64,000 nucleotides of DNA from NCBI RefSeq assembly GCF_008124885.1, contig NZ_VNHX01000008.1, forward strand, positions 99,932-163,931, written 5' to 3'. How positions within the stretch are numbered: the first letter of the stretch is position 1; each line of letters begins with the position of its first letter. Under the pieces are notes generated by a model. It was not told the origin of the DNA, made no database searches, and was given only the letters and a program-made list of their open reading frames with translations. Below are positions 51,978 to 61,588 of this stretch, piece after piece. The DNA comes from Sphingobacterium allocomposti (lineage in GTDB: Bacteria; Bacteroidota; Bacteroidia; Sphingobacteriales; Sphingobacteriaceae). Made by a program: the position numbers and the translations under genes.

Positions 51978-53789
51978 ATGAAGAACTTGAAAAATGTATT
52001 TTATGTAACGCTTGGGGCGTTGATGTTCATCTTACATTTTGGCTGCGAAAAGAGCCGCGATGTTACGGATATTCAGCGGGGAACTGTGAGGGGAACGGTG
52101 ACCGATGCCCATGGCGACCCTATCTCCGGCGTGACAGTGACTCTTTCTGGTATTAACGAAGAAGATGAGGTGACGACCAGCGGAAGCGACGGAACATATT
52201 CTTTTGACAACGTGACGTATAAGACACACGCGGTAACTTTCGAAAAGGATGGCTGGATGGCTGTCGGCCTGACGGTCACGGCTGCCGATTTTGATGATGA
52301 TGGGGTAGCTACCATTAGTGTAGATATGATCAGCGCTTCTGCACGGATCGTAGGAACGGTGACCGATGCGCTTCAGGCAGGAGAGCCACTTTCGGGCGTA
52401 ACCGTGTCCATTGGCATGGTTGGTGGAACCGCCACGACTGACGCAGATGGAACTTTTGTCATTCCTAACCTGATTGAAAATAATTACACGGTCACATTTA
52501 CGAAGGCTGGATATGTTTCTATCGTGAGAACGGTAGTGCCGGATGATTTTGTCGATGGTGTTGCTACGCTGGATATTCAGATGGGAAGTGAAGAGCTCCT
52601 GCCTGGATTAACAGCTATCGACTTGAGGAGTGCCGAAAAGTGGTATTATAATGAGTATCGCGGAGGGCGGAATGCGGATGCCTATCCGCATTGGGATTGG
52701 GCATGTAATTACATGAGCACGTTAGACTTTAGAGGTGCATGGCAGGAACAGAACGAAGGAACCACCTTGCAGATCCGAAACAACGGGGAAGACCGAAACA
52801 ACCCCGCTGATATGGACGTCTTCGATTCTTTCGTCTATGGCAGTAAATTGATTACGGATGATAATAAGATTCTGTCACTAAGGCTTCAAACCCATAATGC
52901 AGATGCCTCGGCACCAGCCTATTTCGGTGTACAGGTGATCGATCTGAACGCCCCCCAGCCGAAAGCGGAGAAAGTAGGCGAAACCCGTACCTATGGATCT
53001 GGGAGTTACGCAGATTTTGACTTCGACCTAAGCGCTTATGTAGGCAAGGAAGTTATCATAGCCATCGGTATATATAGGCAATCGACTGGCGATTATTGGA
53101 AGCAACTTGTTTTGCGAGCAATCCGATTTGCGGATCGAAAAGTGGAGAATTGGGATTGGCTTCCCGGCGCGGAAGTTATCGATGGCTGGAAACTTTCTCA
53201 CGAAACTGTTAGATCTACCATGCCTCACACGAAAAAATCGTTTACCGGTATCAGTCCAATAAGTGGCAACCGCGACAACTATGTTGATGCTTATCGCTCT
53301 TGGAGGAACGTGGATCACGTTGCCGCCCGGTGGATGTTCATGCCGCTGAAAAAGGACCCGGAAGTATTTCCTTCCGAAGGATATATCATCAAGACGCGGA
53401 ATACGCCAGAGGTGGATACCAAGGTGCCGGAGGCCTATCTCTATGCTAAATTCTCCGTTGCATCAGGAAGCAACAGGCTGACTTTTAGTACCCGTAATTT
53501 CGGAAGCAACTTCACCTATTTTAAATTGACTGCAATCAAGAACGATGGAACAGTTACCCATCTTTCGCCCATCTCAAATACTGCGCAGGAAGCATCGCCT
53601 GCGAGCGATGGCTGTTGGAGATTCAAGCATGGTGACGGGGGAGCCAACAATCCGGAGGGATACGCTTTATTTACGTACGACCTATCCGCATTCAACGGTT
53701 CCGATGTGACGTTAGCACTTGGCGTATACAATGGCGAAGCAAATACCGGAGAGAACAAGTTGGTGATACACCAAATTAGACTGGATTAA
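51978..53789 (+). CDS. Lipoprotein with two carboxypeptidase-regulatory-like domains and a duplicated beta module
   Basis: Probable surface glycan-binding protein. Signal with Cys about 23 (FILHFGC). Two Ig-like CarboxypepD_reg domains (about 36-115 and 122-205: GTVTDAHGDPISGVTVTLSG and GTVTDALQAGEPLSGVTVSIG). Then two related beta modules: about 215-390 ending SYADFDFDLSAYVGKEVIIAIGIY, and about 415-603 ending YALFTYDLSAFNGSDVTLALGVY. Each module has aromatic-rich strands as in carbohydrate-binding domains. No catalytic motif. Sits between the two GH76 genes, the place where SGBP genes often lie. Confidence 0.8.
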   Translation: MKNLKNVFYVTLGALMFILHFGCEKSRDVTDIQRGTVRGTVTDAHGDPISGVTVTLSGINEEDEVTTSGSDGTYSFDNVTYKTHAVTFEKDGWMAVGLTVTAADFDDDGVATISVDMISASARIVGTVTDALQAGEPLSGVTVSIGMVGGTATTDADGTFVIPNLIENNYTVTFTKAGYVSIVRTVVPDDFVDGVATLDIQMGSEELLPGLTAIDLRSAEKWYYNEYRGGRNADAYPHWDWACNYMSTLDFRGAWQEQNEGTTLQIRNNGEDRNNPADMDVFDSFVYGSKLITDDNKILSLRLQTHNADASAPAYFGVQVIDLNAPQPKAEKVGETRTYGSGSYADFDFDLSAYVGKEVIIAIGIYRQSTGDYWKQLVLRAIRFADRKVENWDWLPGAEVIDGWKLSHETVRSTMPHTKKSFTGISPISGNRDNYVDAYRSWRNVDHVAARWMFMPLKKDPEVFPSEGYIIKTRNTPEVDTKVPEAYLYAKFSVASGSNRLTFSTRNFGSNFTYFKLTAIKNDGTVTHLSPISNTAQEASPASDGCWRFKHGDGGANNPEGYALFTYDLSAFNGSDVTLALGVYNGEANTGENKLVIHQIRLD

Positions 53790-53820
53790 TCAAATAAGCT
53801 TAACAGATACAACCGCGCTG

Positions 53821-53854
53821 TAAATAGCATTGACACGTAGGGCAATGCTATTTA
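53821..53854 (+). terminator. Hairpin between the SGBP-like gene and the second GH76 gene
   Basis: Perfect 12-bp stem TAAATAGCATTG (53821-53832) with CAATGCTATTTA (53843-53854), loop 10 bases, no long T-run. Could attenuate transcription between the upstream and downstream halves of the locus. Confidence 0.55.
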
Positions 53855-53887
53855 CACGAGCTCTCATTAACCACTAAAAATAAACAG

Positions 53888-55333
53888 ATGAAATTGAAAA
53901 AAAGTATGATTATCGTGATGGGGAGCCTTTTATGCTTCTTTGTCAGCGCCTGTGATAAGGCGAAAAACGATGATGAGACAACACCGCCGGAAGAGACCAA
54001 CCTCGCGACGAGATCACTGACCCGCGCTATGGAGATTACAGATAACGCCCTTGAAGCTTACTTTACGGGAAGTGGGATGACGATGGCGCGATACTATAAC
54101 CCTTATTCCGAAACCCGATCGAATGAAATAGGTAGCGTGTGGATGTACACGAGTGCGATTGAGGCTGTTACAGCCATTCTTCGAGCCCTTGAAGCCGAAA
54201 AGGAACAAGGGGATGCTACCCGCTACGACGCCCATTTTAATCGGTACGAACAAGAACTTATGAAGCTCTACGATGGGGCGGATTATTACCTAGGAACATT
54301 CACCCTGACCTCCTACACCGGCACCAATGAGTGGACGGTGTACGGCGTGAATCGGGGCAATTCGAAAGGTGGGGCACAGGTAGAGGGGATTGAAAACGTG
54401 TATGATGACCAGATGTGGTTGATCCGGGAGTTTTTAGAAGCCTATAAAGTTACCGGCAACGAACTGTTTTTGGAAAAAGCGGAATATCTCACGGCGTATG
54501 TGCTTGACGGGTGGGATTGCACTATTGACGAGAACGGGAACGAGGTTGGTGGTATTTCTTGGGGTCCCGGATATGTTACGAAGCATGCTTGTAGTAATGG
54601 GCCCATGATAAGCCCGTTGGTTTGGCTACACGAACTCTACAAAGGTAAAACTGATGAAATCGCGCATCGTTACATTGACGAGACGGACCGGAGAACGAGA
54701 AAATCTGTACAAGTGAAGAAAAGCGATTATTATCTCCTATTCGCGAAAAAGATCTATGAGTGGCAAAAAAATTATCTTCTTCGGGGTGACGGGGTGTATG
54801 ATGACATGATGGGAGGCTGTACGCCGGGATCTCCACAGTTGGAGCAAATCGGAGGGGTTAGCTATCGTCGGGGCATTACATGCCGCGACCGGGTAGGACC
54901 GGCCATTACCTATAACAGTGGTACAATGCTGTCGGGAGCAGCCGATTTGTATCGCGTGACAGGAGACGATAGATATCTCGTGGACGGCACAGCACTGGCT
55001 AACGCAAGCTTTTCTTACTTCGCCAAAAAAGGAGTAAACGTTGCTGACCATTATACCTTCGACATCAGTGGCTTTAGAAACTGGTTCAACGGGGTGTTGA
55101 TGCGGGGGTATGTCGACTTTTACCCGCTTCATAAAGATACAGACAGCTACATTGACGCATTTCAGAAAAATCTGGACTATGCGTATGAACATTTTTTCTA
55201 CAAAGGATTTTTGCCAACAAACTTGTTAGTCGGTTGGAACCGCGATCGAGGTAAAAACAATACGGAGGGGATGTTCACCTTCGCTTTTGCGGCCGAGTAT
55301 GCGGTTTTGTCAAGATATGAACAAACAAAATAG
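53888..55333 (+). CDS. Glycoside hydrolase family 76 (second copy), lipoprotein
   Basis: Same family and similar throughout to the first GH76. Lipoprotein signal ends CFFVSAC (good lipobox). Catalytic Asp pair at about residues 173-174 in NVYDDQMWLIREF. GGISWGPGYVTKHACSNGPMISPLVWLHELYKG and TYNSGTMLSGAADLYRVTGD match the first copy almost word for word. Family activity is endo-alpha-1,6-mannanase. Two copies suggest that one is surface-located and one periplasmic, but that is inference. Immediately upstream of SusC. Confidence 0.9.
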   Translation: MKLKKSMIIVMGSLLCFFVSACDKAKNDDETTPPEETNLATRSLTRAMEITDNALEAYFTGSGMTMARYYNPYSETRSNEIGSVWMYTSAIEAVTAILRALEAEKEQGDATRYDAHFNRYEQELMKLYDGADYYLGTFTLTSYTGTNEWTVYGVNRGNSKGGAQVEGIENVYDDQMWLIREFLEAYKVTGNELFLEKAEYLTAYVLDGWDCTIDENGNEVGGISWGPGYVTKHACSNGPMISPLVWLHELYKGKTDEIAHRYIDETDRRTRKSVQVKKSDYYLLFAKKIYEWQKNYLLRGDGVYDDMMGGCTPGSPQLEQIGGVSYRRGITCRDRVGPAITYNSGTMLSGAADLYRVTGDDRYLVDGTALANASFSYFAKKGVNVADHYTFDISGFRNWFNGVLMRGYVDFYPLHKDTDSYIDAFQKNLDYAYEHFFYKGFLPTNLLVGWNRDRGKNNTEGMFTFAFAAEYAVLSRYEQTK

Positions 55334-55361
55334 CTAATCAATAGTGTTAAAAAGAACCAGC

Positions 55362-58300
55362 ATGACCAAGAATTTAATTATTGAAACGAAACTATTTATT
55401 TACACGATATTGTTTGGGTTTCTTGTGATTCCCAGCAGATAAATGTGTCTGGGCGCGTAACAAGTTCCAACGGAGAGCCGCTTGGTGGGGTGTCGGTATC
55501 TGTACAGGGGGCTTCGCCACAGGTTGCGACCAGTACAGATGTCGAAGGGCGATACACAATTCAGGTTCCGCAAGGCGCAGTATTACATTACTCTTTTGTA
55601 GGATTTTTAAGCGTAGAGGAGACAGTAGGCACGCGAAGCCGTATCGACGTGATTTTAGAAGTCGATGAAGCCGCCTTGGAAGAGGTTGTTGTTGTTGGAT
55701 ATGGAACGCAGCGGAAGGTGTCCTTAACGGGAGCAGTGTCGGGAATCAAGGGGTCGGAAATGCAACAAACCCGCAATGAAAATCCACAAAACATGCTTAC
55801 GGGACGTGTTCCTGGCGTACGGGTTTGGCAGCGCAGTGCTGAGCCCGGGTCGTTCGCCGCTAACTTCGATATCCGTGGCCTCGGCAGCCCCTTGGTGGTT
55901 ATCGACGGAGTCCCGCGCACAACAGCCGATTTTCAACGGCTTAATCCAAACGACATCGAAGATGTTTCCGTGTTGAAAGATGCGTCAGCTGCAATATATG
56001 GGGTGAGAGCTGCTAACGGTGTGATTCTCGTGACGACTAAAAAGGGAAGCCGTACCGGCCATACGAGCATTTCGCTCAACAGCTCCTACACGTTTCAGCG
56101 TCCATCCGGGCTACCGGTACTTGCCGACCCATACCAGACAATGACCATCTACAACGAGATGGCCATGAACAATATTAACGGTGGCAATATTATTTACACG
56201 GACAGCGATTTCGAAGCGTTTAGATCGGGAGCGCGTCGTGCAACGGATTGGACGAACTTGATTTTTTCCGATTACTCACCACAGACCCAGTCCGATCTAA
56301 GTATTACAGGAGGAAGCGAAAAGACGCAATATTACATTGGAATGGGACACCTCTATCAGCAAGGGTTCTTCAAATCAGGCGACCTTAACTATAGTAAAGT
56401 GAACCTCCGCTCTAATATCAGCACCGAAATTGCTAACGGTCTAACCGTTGACCTAAACCTTAGCGGGGTTATGGACCAGCGCAATAGCCCTTATTCCAGT
56501 TCGGTTGATATCATTAGAAACTATTGGCGTCAGGGGGTGCTTTTTCCGGCATATGCAGATCCCGAGAACACTATGCTCAACTACGACGGGCTAGATCTTG
56601 AGGAGAATACCGTGGCGATGATGACGTCGGACATCTCGGGTTACCGTAAACACGGCCAGAAGGTCTTCCAATCTTCCGCGGGCCTTAACTATAATTTTGG
56701 AACGCTTAATGATGCTTTGACAGGTTTGTCGGCGAAGGCTATGGTCAGCTACGATTACCGTATGGATGACAACAATATCAACCGGAGAGAGTACTATCAA
56801 TATGCTTACAATCAGCTGACTGGCTCCTATGATGCAAAACTGTATAATAACAGTTCTCCGAACCAGATACGGAGAGAAATGTTCAATAGACAACAGGTGC
56901 TGGGACAATTTATCGTTAATTATAACCGGACATTTAATACGAGACATCGGTTGGATGGATTGGTGGGCTGGGAATCGCAAAAGCACACCGGTGACAATTT
57001 TTATGCGCAACGTAACCTAGCGTTCGGGATGGATTACCTGTTTGGTGGTGTAGACGAAGACCAGCGGGGAGGAATGAGCAGTTCCTTAAATGACGTGTAT
57101 CAAACGGCCAATTCTGCACTGTTTGGAAGGGCTAACTATACGTTTGATGACCGTTATATTGCGGAGGCCCAGTTCCGGTACGACGGTTCGTCCAAATTTG
57201 CCAAAGGTCATCAATGGGGCTTCTTTCCGTCAGCGTCCGTAGCTTGGCGTATATCCGAGGAGCCATTTTTCAAGAACTGGGAAAGGATGCAGTTTGTAAA
57301 CCAGCTTAAGTTGCGTGCAAGTTATGGCGTATTGGGCGATGACGGTGCGCTCGAATACGACTGGGCCACAGGATATACTTATCCTGCTACTTCGGGAAAT
57401 GCGTCGCAGGGCTACTATAACCAGTACGCTCCTGGATATATGTTTGGCAACCAATTTGTCTATGGCGTTTCTACGCTGGCATTACCTAACCAGATGATAA
57501 CATGGTTTACCGCTCACACCTTAAACCTCGGTGTCGATTTTGAAGGATGGAACGGCCTGTTGGGCTTTTCGGTCGATTATTTCGAAAGAGAAAGACATGG
57601 CCGTTTTGCACGTCTTTCCGCGGAGCTTCCGACCGTCGTTGGAGCCACTGCTCCCCGGGAAAATCTCGATAGCGATAAGCATTTTGGAATGGATGTAGAA
57701 ATTTCGCATAGGAACAAAATAGGCGATCTATCCTATCGGGTGAAAGCCATTGGAACAATCACACGTCAGAAATATCTTGTTGCATCAGAGAAAGGGCCTT
57801 GGGGAAACTCTTACGACCGTTGGCGAAATGATAACCTGAACAACCGTTTTCAAGGAATGCAGTTCGGTTATCAAGGCGTGGGACGCTACGAGACTTGGGA
57901 AGATATATGGAGTTACCCGATATACAAAGATCGAGACGTATTGCCTGGGGATTACATATACTTGGACTGGAACGGCGACGGAGAGATCAACCATCTAGAT
58001 GTACATCCCGTAGCTTTCGACCAAACACCATGGCTTAACTATAGTTTTGTATTTGATGCCAATTACAAAAACTTCGACCTGAGCTTCTTGTTGCAAGGAT
58101 CTGCGCTTGGCTCAATGGAATACAAAGAGCCCTTGTATGCTATATGGGGAACCAACGGTGGCGGAACCCTCGAGCAGTATACCGATAGATGGCGCCCTGT
58201 GGATCCGCAGGCGGATCCCTGGGATCCATCCTTGGAATGGATCAGCGGCCATTATGGCTTTACGGGTAACTATCCGTTTGCCAATTCCACGTTTAATCGC

Positions 58301-58522
58301 GTGAGTACGGCCTACCTACGTCTTAAAAGTATAGAACTTGGATATACCCTTCCGAAATTTCGTGCGCTGTCGACTATGAGCTTGAGAATTTTTGCTAACG
58401 CGTACAATCTCTTGACCTTCACGAACGTGAAATTTGTCGATCCGGAACATCCGGACGACGATCTTGGACGGATGTACCCGTTAAATAAGACATTTACAGC
58501 AGGGCTGTCGCTGGGTTTTTAA
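55362..58522 (+). pseudogene. susC: SusC/RagA TonB-linked outer membrane protein with N-terminal frame break
   Basis: TonB-dependent importer of the locus. From GTG 55445 the frame encodes a CarboxypepD_reg-like domain (VSGRVTSSNGEPLGGVSV), the TonB-linked VVVVGYGTQRKVSLTG, a plug domain (PGVRVWQRSAEPGSFAANFDIRGLGSPLVVIDGVP) and a full barrel of about 1025 aa ending GLSLGF. The expected signal peptide lies upstream in another frame: ATG 55362 reads MTKNLIIETKLFIYTILFGF then stops at 55440, while the SusC frame, open back to a TGA at 55382, reads SCDSQQINVSGRV. One base is thus missing between about 55420 and 55430. Either an indel or base-call error, or an inactive importer. Confidence 0.8.
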
Positions 58523-58637
58523 CTAGCGTTTTTTACGAACAATTATTTAGATATGAACCTGCATAAACGGCCAAGTACCAAAGCTAATGAATAATTTATG
58601 CAAGCTTCATTACCGTTAAAAAAGTAAACTATTTGAA

Positions 58638-60695
58638 ATGAAAAAGATATATCGACTTACCGTGGTCGTCTTCGTGCTACTCACTTCGTGTGTGGATTTG
58701 GATATCCCGCCAGCAAATATCATCGGGGATGAAGACCTGCTGACTACCGAGTCAGGGGTCGAGATTTATTTGTCAAGGATGTACAGTAATATGCCCTTTG
58801 AAGATTTCAAGTATATGGCGCAGTGGGGCGTGGAGTTTAACTCCTGGCTAGGGGCGCTGGGTATTGAGGGCACCGGCGAGGCGCTAAACCGTGATGGGAT
58901 TAGCTCGGCATTTACCGGCGAAAGAACGCCGTATTGGAGTCAGGCCATGACTTTGCTGAGAGATGCCAATTATTTGATTGAGACGCTCCCCCAGTACCAA
59001 AGCTCATTTCCCGAACCTATATATAATCATTATCTCGGCGAGGCTTATTTTGTTAGAGCGATGGTGTTCAACGCTATGGCTAGGCGATTTGGAGGCGTGC
59101 CGCTCGTGACAAAGGTGCTGCATTATCCTGCTGAACTCTCGACGCTTGAGGTACCTCGCTCCAGCGAGGAAGATACGTGGAATCAGGTCCTCGCCGATTT
59201 TGATCAGGCCGTCGAATTGCTGTCGTTGACGAGTCCGAAGAAAGGTTACGCGAATAAATATGTAGCCCTGGCGTATAAATCAGACGCAATGCTTTACGCA
59301 GGAAGTGTGGCCAAGTATAACGAGTCAGTGCCGGGACGTCTAACCGGACTCGGCGAAAAGACCGGCGTACGCGTTATCGGCTTCGCGGAAAATGCCTGGC
59401 AAGCAGCATCAAAGAAGTATTTTAGAGAAGCGTACCTAGCTGCCCGGGAGATTATAAAGCATGGAAACTATTCCCTCTATAAAAAAAGGTGGGAAGCCAA
59501 CAATCCAGAAGCGCAATACCAAAACATGGTGGACATGTTCAGCGACTTGGAAAGCCTCGAAAATATTTACGTTAAAGAATATTCTTTCCCGGTCCATACG
59601 CACGGATTCGATGCCTATAGTGCGCCTTTCGTGTTTAAAGCACCGTTGGCATCAGGGACCTGTCCTACATTAGACTTTTTGGAACTTTTTGAGGGCTTCG
59701 ACCGCTATCCAGACGGCACGGTTAAGGTAACAACCGGCAACTCGAACACGCAAGGTGAGTACCTGCTTTACGATACACCTCTCGATTTTTTTAAGAATGC
59801 GGAACCCCGCCTACGGGCTTACGTTATTTTTCCGGGAGATCGATTCAAGGGAACGGACATTGAAATCCGGGCTGGCGTTTATACTGGGCCGACCCCTATA
59901 CAGCCTTTGTTCAATGATTACTCCTATCAGGCTGCTGAAACGAGGTATCAACACTTAAACGCATATAGGGCTAATCCTAAGACACTTTATCTTAGTCCGA
60001 GAGAAGGAACAAGTCAGGAAATTGTAGACTATAACGGTCAACAAATGACCGCTGCGGGAGCTAATGGGCCATTCTACGATAATGGAGAGGGAAATTTGAC
60101 CGGACTTTACATAAGAAAATGGTTGAATTCTGATCCATCTTTCGTAGCGGGAGAAGGACGTTCGGATCAACACTTTGTGCTCATGCGATATGCCGAAGTG
60201 CTGCTGAATGCAGCGGAGGCAGCGGTGGAGCTGGCACTAGCAGGCGAGGGATCTCCCGACGAATCGGATCTGATGCAGGTGGCTACCGAGGCTGTGAATG
60301 CTATTCGGGAAAGGGCCGGTGCGGCGTTGCTTACTGCCCCGGTTACTCCTACAGAGAGTGGGCGTAATATCGTACGAAAAGAAAGACGGAAAGAGTTGGC
60401 GTTCGAACATAAATCGAAGTGGGACATCCGAAGGTGGCGGGTGCAGCATTACGAAGGAAGGAACGGATTTTGGGGCGAAAACAAAAATAGAGACGCGTTC
60501 AGTAACAATACTCGTTACCGTTTCCGGGGATTATACCCTTTCTTTTCGACCAGTACCGGGAAATATTTTTTCGATGCGCGGTTCCAATGGGTTAGTTTAA
60601 AAACATTCGAATACAATATAATAGACTATTATTTTGCTATTCCTGGAGGAGAAGTGTCGAAAAGTCCTGTCATAGACCAACAACCTAATAGGTAA
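58638..60695 (+). CDS. susD: SusD/RagB nutrient-binding outer membrane lipoprotein
   Basis: Surface glycan receptor that docks on SusC. Lipoprotein signal MKKIYRLTVVVFVLLTSC. Helical TPR-like framework: ESGVEIYLSRMYSNMPFED, NYLIETLPQYQSSF, YLGEAYFVRAMVFNAMARRFGGVPLVTKVL and the C-terminal RYAEVLLNAAEAAVELAL, NAIRERAGA and ERRKELAFEHKSKWDIRRW, which are the classic RagB/SusD blocks. 685 aa is at the upper end of the family, owing to a large middle insert. Follows SusC by 115 bases. Confidence 0.95.
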   Translation: MKKIYRLTVVVFVLLTSCVDLDIPPANIIGDEDLLTTESGVEIYLSRMYSNMPFEDFKYMAQWGVEFNSWLGALGIEGTGEALNRDGISSAFTGERTPYWSQAMTLLRDANYLIETLPQYQSSFPEPIYNHYLGEAYFVRAMVFNAMARRFGGVPLVTKVLHYPAELSTLEVPRSSEEDTWNQVLADFDQAVELLSLTSPKKGYANKYVALAYKSDAMLYAGSVAKYNESVPGRLTGLGEKTGVRVIGFAENAWQAASKKYFREAYLAAREIIKHGNYSLYKKRWEANNPEAQYQNMVDMFSDLESLENIYVKEYSFPVHTHGFDAYSAPFVFKAPLASGTCPTLDFLELFEGFDRYPDGTVKVTTGNSNTQGEYLLYDTPLDFFKNAEPRLRAYVIFPGDRFKGTDIEIRAGVYTGPTPIQPLFNDYSYQAAETRYQHLNAYRANPKTLYLSPREGTSQEIVDYNGQQMTAAGANGPFYDNGEGNLTGLYIRKWLNSDPSFVAGEGRSDQHFVLMRYAEVLLNAAEAAVELALAGEGSPDESDLMQVATEAVNAIRERAGAALLTAPVTPTESGRNIVRKERRKELAFEHKSKWDIRRWRVQHYEGRNGFWGENKNRDAFSNNTRYRFRGLYPFFSTSTGKYFFDARFQWVSLKTFEYNIIDYYFAIPGGEVSKSPVIDQQPNR

Positions 60696-60753
60696 CGCGG
60701 AAGCAGTTGGTAAAAGTAAGTTAATAGAATAAAGAAAATATAAAAATAAACAG

Positions 60754-61569
60754 ATGAAAAAGACAAGCATTTTTATATCATTAGCGTCTCTTTTCTTTTT
60801 GGCATCCTGCAGCATGTTTGAGCTGGATAATTATCCAGCTCCAGCCGAAACACTGAAAGGTGAAGTAGTTGACATAGCTACAGGAGAGCCGGTGCTGACG
60901 GATCAGGGGAGCGAGGGCATTCGGGTACGCCTCATCGAAACCAGCTGGGGAGATAATGTTACGCCTAATCCGGATTTTTTCTGTAGACCTGATGGCACCT
61001 TCCAGAATACGAGAGTATTTAAAGGAAGATATAATGTCCAGGTAGACGGGCCATTTATCCCGCTATTACGCGAAGACGAGCGAGGAGTACCATTGGCAGA
61101 TGAAACAAAAGATATAGACATTGAGGGCGTTACCGAAGTGCGCTTCGAGGTGCAGCCATTTCTTAAAGTGGAGTGGGTGGACGAACCGCGCGTAGTTAAC
61201 GGTAAGATTCAAGCAAAAGTACGAGTTACGAGAGGAGTTTCGGAAGAGGAGTTCCGAGAGAAGATAGAGCCAATGGGCGGGTACAGCAACAGTTTTCAGA
61301 ATATAACGGATATCCAATTGTTTGTAAGCTATTCCTCTTCGGTTGGATATCGTGCTCGGGATGAGCGTTGGTCGAGTGAGATTTTGTATACTGGATCATC
61401 GTTTAACAGCCTAGTTGGCGAGCCTATTACTATTGAATCAAACGGAACCATTCCTTCTGGACGTATTGTCTTCATCCGCGCCGCAGCCCGCATCAATTAC
61501 GACACGCCGGCTGGGAGCGGCACCCGACGTTGGAATTACTCAGATGCAAAAGAGGTATTGGTAAGATAA
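60754..61569 (+). CDS. DUF3823 lipoprotein
   Basis: Lipoprotein signal ends FFLASC. The DUF3823 start is diagnostic (ELDNYPAPAETLKGEVVDIATGEPVLTDQGSEGIRVRLIE...PDGTFQNTRVFKGRYNVQVDGPF). It contains two transthyretin-like beta-sandwich units. DUF3823 genes regularly follow SusD in mannan and other PULs and are probably glycan-binding or accessory surface proteins. Confidence 0.9.
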   Translation: MKKTSIFISLASLFFLASCSMFELDNYPAPAETLKGEVVDIATGEPVLTDQGSEGIRVRLIETSWGDNVTPNPDFFCRPDGTFQNTRVFKGRYNVQVDGPFIPLLREDERGVPLADETKDIDIEGVTEVRFEVQPFLKVEWVDEPRVVNGKIQAKVRVTRGVSEEEFREKIEPMGGYSNSFQNITDIQLFVSYSSSVGYRARDERWSSEILYTGSSFNSLVGEPITIESNGTIPSGRIVFIRAAARINYDTPAGSGTRRWNYSDAKEVLVR

Positions 61570-61588
61570 CGCAGGCAAACAAGAGGTT

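Noticed and set aside
55362..55445. Programmed -1 frameshift joining the signal peptide to SusC
   Set aside because: No X-XXY-YYZ slippery heptamer and no homopolymer in the overlap; a simple missing base is the better explanation.
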